Shown here: positions 61,496 to 64,000 of the stretch, piece by piece
Layout of the letters: each line of letters begins with the position of its first letter
Position numbering within the stretch: position 1 is the first letter of the stretch
Assembly (NCBI RefSeq): GCF_003353175.1
Contig: NZ_QHKS01000004.1
Coordinates: forward strand, 328,474 to 392,473
Source: Paraburkholderia lacunae
Lineage (GTDB): Bacteria; Pseudomonadota; Gammaproteobacteria; Burkholderiales; Burkholderiaceae
Reading direction: 5' to 3'
DNA length: 64,000 nucleotides
Made by a program: the position numbers and the translations under genes
Notes under the pieces: generated by a model
Database searches by the model: none
Seen by the model: only the letters and a program-made list of their open reading frames with translations
What the model was told of the DNA's origin: nothing

Positions 61496-62650
61496 ATGAA
61501 AAAGTCCTTGATTACGGCGGCCTTCATAGCCTCGTTTGCATCTACGGCACATGCTCAGAATAGCGTCACACTCTACGGTTTGATCGACGTCGGCATGAAC
61601 TATGCGAACAACATTGGTGGCCACAAGCAGTATTCGATGGTCGCCGGAAATCTCAGTGGCGACCGTTGGGGGCTGCGAGGCGCTGAAGATCTCGGCGGCG
61701 GACTGCAAACACTTTTCGTGCTTGAAAACGGCTTCAGTGTTGCGAACGGAAAGCTCGGTCAAGGGGGCGACGAGTTCGGACGCCAAGCCTATGTCGGTTT
61801 TTCATCATCGAACATAGGTACCGTTACGTTCGGGCGTCAATATGATTTGATTAACGACTTGACCTACATGTTCGTGGCGGCACAGATGTGGGGCGGATAC
61901 GCCAGCGCCCATCCTGGCGATGTAGATAACACAGATGGCAGCAACCACGTCAACAACGCGATCAAGTTTCGCAGTGTGTCGTACGGTGGATTGTCGTTCG
62001 CGGGCCTCTACAGCTTCGGCGGTGTCGCTGGGACATTCAACCAGAACCAGATCTGGTCAGTCGGGGCGAACTACAATTTGGGACCGCTCACGCTTGGCGC
62101 CGCCTTCGTCGACGCGCGGGATCCTAACTTCTCCTATTTTGGCAATACCGCGGCTTCAAGCACTACGGGGTCCAACATGACTGCAAGCCGCGTGTATTCC
62201 GGCTATGCGTCCGCGAAAAGACAGCAGATCTTCGTCGCAGGCGCTTCTTATGCCGTTGGTGCCGCTACGTTTGGCGTTGACTACAGCAACACGCAGTTCA
62301 AGGATATCGGGACGCTACGGGGTCTCCCGGCTACCGGCGCAGGCGGCGATGCAAGATTCCACGACATTGAAGTCAATGTCGGCTATCAACTCACGCCGGC
62401 CCTCCACCTCGGCGTCGCCTATAACTACCTGAAAGGATATGGCGTCAACGGTGCAACTTACAATCAAGGCACGATCGGGGCCGACTACTTCCTTTCCAAG
62501 CGAACTGACCTTTACACAGTCGCTGTTTACCAGCATGCGTCGGGCACTGATTCGACCGGTGGGAAGGCGGTCGCAAACCTCACGGGCCTGACCGCCTCCA
62601 CAACTCAGAGCCAAGCGCAAGTAGTTATCGGCATCCGGCATCGCTTCTAG
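61496..62650 (+). CDS. General Gram-negative porin (OmpC/porin_4 type)
   Basis: 384 residues. Signal peptide 1-20 (FIASFASTAHAQ). Standard porin opening SSVTLYGLIDVGMNY-like (here NSVTLYGLIDVG), then VAGNLSGDRWGLRGAEDLG, FSVANGKLGQGGDEFGRQAYVG, and a final aromatic strand ending in RHRF. The length and ending are those of trimeric beta-barrel porins of Burkholderiaceae, which allow diffusion of small hydrophilic molecules across the outer membrane. The ATG at 61496 is preferred; a weak GTG upstream is possible. Not in an operon. Confidence 0.93.
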   Translation: MKKSLITAAFIASFASTAHAQNSVTLYGLIDVGMNYANNIGGHKQYSMVAGNLSGDRWGLRGAEDLGGGLQTLFVLENGFSVANGKLGQGGDEFGRQAYVGFSSSNIGTVTFGRQYDLINDLTYMFVAAQMWGGYASAHPGDVDNTDGSNHVNNAIKFRSVSYGGLSFAGLYSFGGVAGTFNQNQIWSVGANYNLGPLTLGAAFVDARDPNFSYFGNTAASSTTGSNMTASRVYSGYASAKRQQIFVAGASYAVGAATFGVDYSNTQFKDIGTLRGLPATGAGGDARFHDIEVNVGYQLTPALHLGVAYNYLKGYGVNGATYNQGTIGADYFLSKRTDLYTVAVYQHASGTDSTGGKAVANLTGLTASTTQSQAQVVIGIRHRF

Positions 62651-62654
62651 CAGA

Positions 62655-62922
62655 GCTTGAGGCAGGCTCGATCTCTCCCATTGTGCCGACCGCATCAGAC
62701 ACGATCTCACCACCGCGCGAAGCGATTTGCGTCGCGATGCTCGATCGCTCGTCGGCCTCGCGGTCCGCCGCGGCCGACTGGTTGACTGTCCCCGAGATTG
62801 GTCCATCGCGATGCGGCCGTCTGCTGCAGGCTCGAATAGTCGGTCGCGGTGCTGGAGACGACGGAGAAAACTACCAGCGCTACGCATGCAAGAACAACGC
62901 GTGCACGAATGGACGATAGCAT
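62655..62922 (-). pseudogene. Collapsed methyl-accepting chemotaxis receptor
   Basis: From the ATG at 62922 the first 28 residues ([18 protein letters not shown], then [10 protein letters not shown]) match the start of the receptor at 53233-55026. Immediately afterwards comes SSLQQTAAS, a piece of that receptor's signalling domain about 360 residues further on. A frameshift follows, after which another frame continues with SGTVNQSAAADREADERSS and ASRGGEIVSDAV, again matching that receptor. The remainder is lost at the porin end. So the sensor, HAMP region and most of the signalling domain were deleted. Confidence 0.85.
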
Positions 62923-62987
62923 CGTATGGTCCATCGCTCTTATGACTGAACTTGCATCCGCGTGAGTGCACCCACACGTGGCGCGCC

Positions 62988-63021
62988 AAAAAAAGCCCGC
63001 AGACATGGACTGCCTGCGGGC
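62988..63021 (-). terminator. Rho-independent terminator of the cupin gene
   Basis: Minus-strand stem GCCCGCAG / CTGCGGGC (8 bases, perfect, 11-base loop) followed by seven T. It lies 42 bases after the cupin stop. Confidence 0.85.
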
Positions 63022-63062
63022 GAAGCTACACCAAGGACGTGATTCGCGGACGATTGGCGGCG

Positions 63063-63815
63063 TTATACCGGACGATAAATCGCGTATATCTTTGCGACGT
63101 GCTCGCGACTTTCCCAACTGCACTGCGCGCCTTGCTCAACGAGGAAAATGTCACCGCGCTCGAAGGTGTCCGTTCTGCCGGATTCGTCCACGAATGTGAC
63201 ACTGCCTTCCAGGAGATACATCAGTTCGCAATGGCGATAAAACATTGCACTACGATGATAGGGTGTTGAATCCCAAGTGCCGCAGACAAATTCTCCATCC
63301 GCAGAGCGGTAGTCCGTGAAGTTACGGCAGACCGGCGCGGGCGTGAGTAGCAATTCCGTGGGCGGCGTGCCCGACGGCTCCAATTGCGGCGCTGGCTGGA
63401 TCGGGACAATCTTCCCGTCAGCATACTGACTGCCCTGGTAACGCATGAAGATGACCGATACGGGCCCTCGCGCCGACCAAGAAAACTCCGCGCCATGACC
63501 CAGCACCGCGCTGTCGCCTGGCCCCAGCGTTAGCGCACGCTCGGCTTGCGTCAACGTGATCTCCCCTTCCGCAACGATGATGAATTCATCTGCCGGCTGA
63601 GGCGGCACCACACCGCATCCTGCGTCGAGCGCTATCACGCCCGCGCTCACGGGCCCCGGCGGCCAATCTAGAACGCGGCGACTAGAAAGGAAGCGACTCT
63701 CGTCGGCCGAACCAATCGCCTCAATCCCCTGGCTTTTATCCGACGCGAACTTCCGTAGATCGATAAACGATCGGGAGCTGCAATGCTCCGCTACTGCTTG
63801 CTGCAATTTGGACAT
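63063..63815 (-). CDS. Bicupin protein
   Basis: 250 residues. Two cupin barrels, about 45-125 and 165-245. The first has the regions GVVPPQPADEFIIVAEGEITL and GDSAVLGHGAEFSW. The second has YHRSAMFYRHCELMYLLEGSV and RGDIFLVEQGAQCSW. Metal-ligand positions in the second barrel include the His and Glu of RHCELMYL. The layout resembles ureidoglycine aminohydrolase-like and other small-molecule bicupins, but the active-site set is not complete enough to assign a reaction. It is a single gene with its own terminator (62988-63021). Confidence 0.75.
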   Translation of the reverse strand: MSKLQQAVAEHCSSRSFIDLRKFASDKSQGIEAIGSADESRFLSSRRVLDWPPGPVSAGVIALDAGCGVVPPQPADEFIIVAEGEITLTQAERALTLGPGDSAVLGHGAEFSWSARGPVSVIFMRYQGSQYADGKIVPIQPAPQLEPSGTPPTELLLTPAPVCRNFTDYRSADGEFVCGTWDSTPYHRSAMFYRHCELMYLLEGSVTFVDESGRTDTFERGDIFLVEQGAQCSWESREHVAKIYAIYRPV

Positions 63816-64000
63816 GTTGTGTTCCAGTCGTTCAGATTCTTTTTGTCAGACGCAGGTTGTGTTGGGTCGCACCTGGACCTAGCAGGCTGTTGAAAAGCGC
63901 CCCGTCACGATGACCGAAGCAGTGCTCACGAGGTCTGCGCATGCGATTTGCTGCTGAATTGCGGGTTCGCCGGGTGGTTTTTGCAGGCAATGCGCATGCG
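63816..64000. other. Upstream region of the cupin gene at window edge
   Basis: No gene recognised. It includes the promoter region of the cupin gene; a direct repeat-like GCGCATGCG occurs near the end (about 63938 and 63991). Confidence 0.4.

Overview
The window is high-GC DNA from a beta-proteobacterium, most likely a Burkholderiaceae member (Paraburkholderia, Caballeronia or Burkholderia type). This is judged from the general porin, H-NS-like protein, Asp/Glu racemase and RbsABC-type operon styles and from dense ATGA-overlapping operons. No rRNA, tRNA or CRISPR array was recognised. Two to three dozen ordinary genes are interleaved with several clear gene remnants, so this is an accessory, rearranged part of the genome.

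Layout. 1-4.5 kb: a minus-strand acidic amino acid operon (DAACS symporter, tandem-domain Asp/Glu racemase, aspartase cut by the window edge) behind a LysR regulator, with a palindromic T-N11-A site between regulator and operon. 4.7-9.2 kb: a CHASE3-GGDEF protein, small unknowns, a gltI gene ruined by an internal deletion, and an H-NS-like protein. 9.3-32 kb: a metal and stress-handling stretch. It holds dmeRF (Co/Ni sensor and efflux, two operator-like G-tract palindromes), a chromate cluster chrB-chrA-chrC-chrB-like-MFS with overlapping genes, secreted His-rich and repeat proteins, a c4-like cytochrome, three HupE/UreJ-type permeases with a DUF4331-TPR operon, a cupredoxin, an orphan anti-sigma factor with a DUF1571 protein, and a CaCA cation exchanger preceded by a 26-codon leader ORF.

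32.5-40.3 kb: housekeeping or conserved unknown genes (quinol-monooxygenase-like, J-domain protein, FMN reductase, ferritin-like protein, amidase, Cdh, fatty acid desaturase). 40.4-51.5 kb: the most coherent system of the window. It is a ten-gene minus-strand operon with a divergent GntR regulator: a CUT2 sugar ABC transporter, aldose dehydrogenase, sugar lactonase, Zn sugar-acid dehydrogenase, tagaturonate-reductase-like protein, altronate dehydratase, a small unknown protein and a mutarotase. Together these spell an oxidative route from an L-sugar, best fit L-galactose, through L-galactonate, D-tagaturonate and D-altronate to 2-keto-3-deoxygluconate.

51.6-64 kb: anion permease, methyl-accepting chemotaxis protein, MocR regulator beside a fragment of the class III aminotransferase it probably once controlled, a PepSY-oxidoreductase fusion with a DUF4198 protein, a porin, a collapsed copy of the chemotaxis receptor, and a cupin protein.
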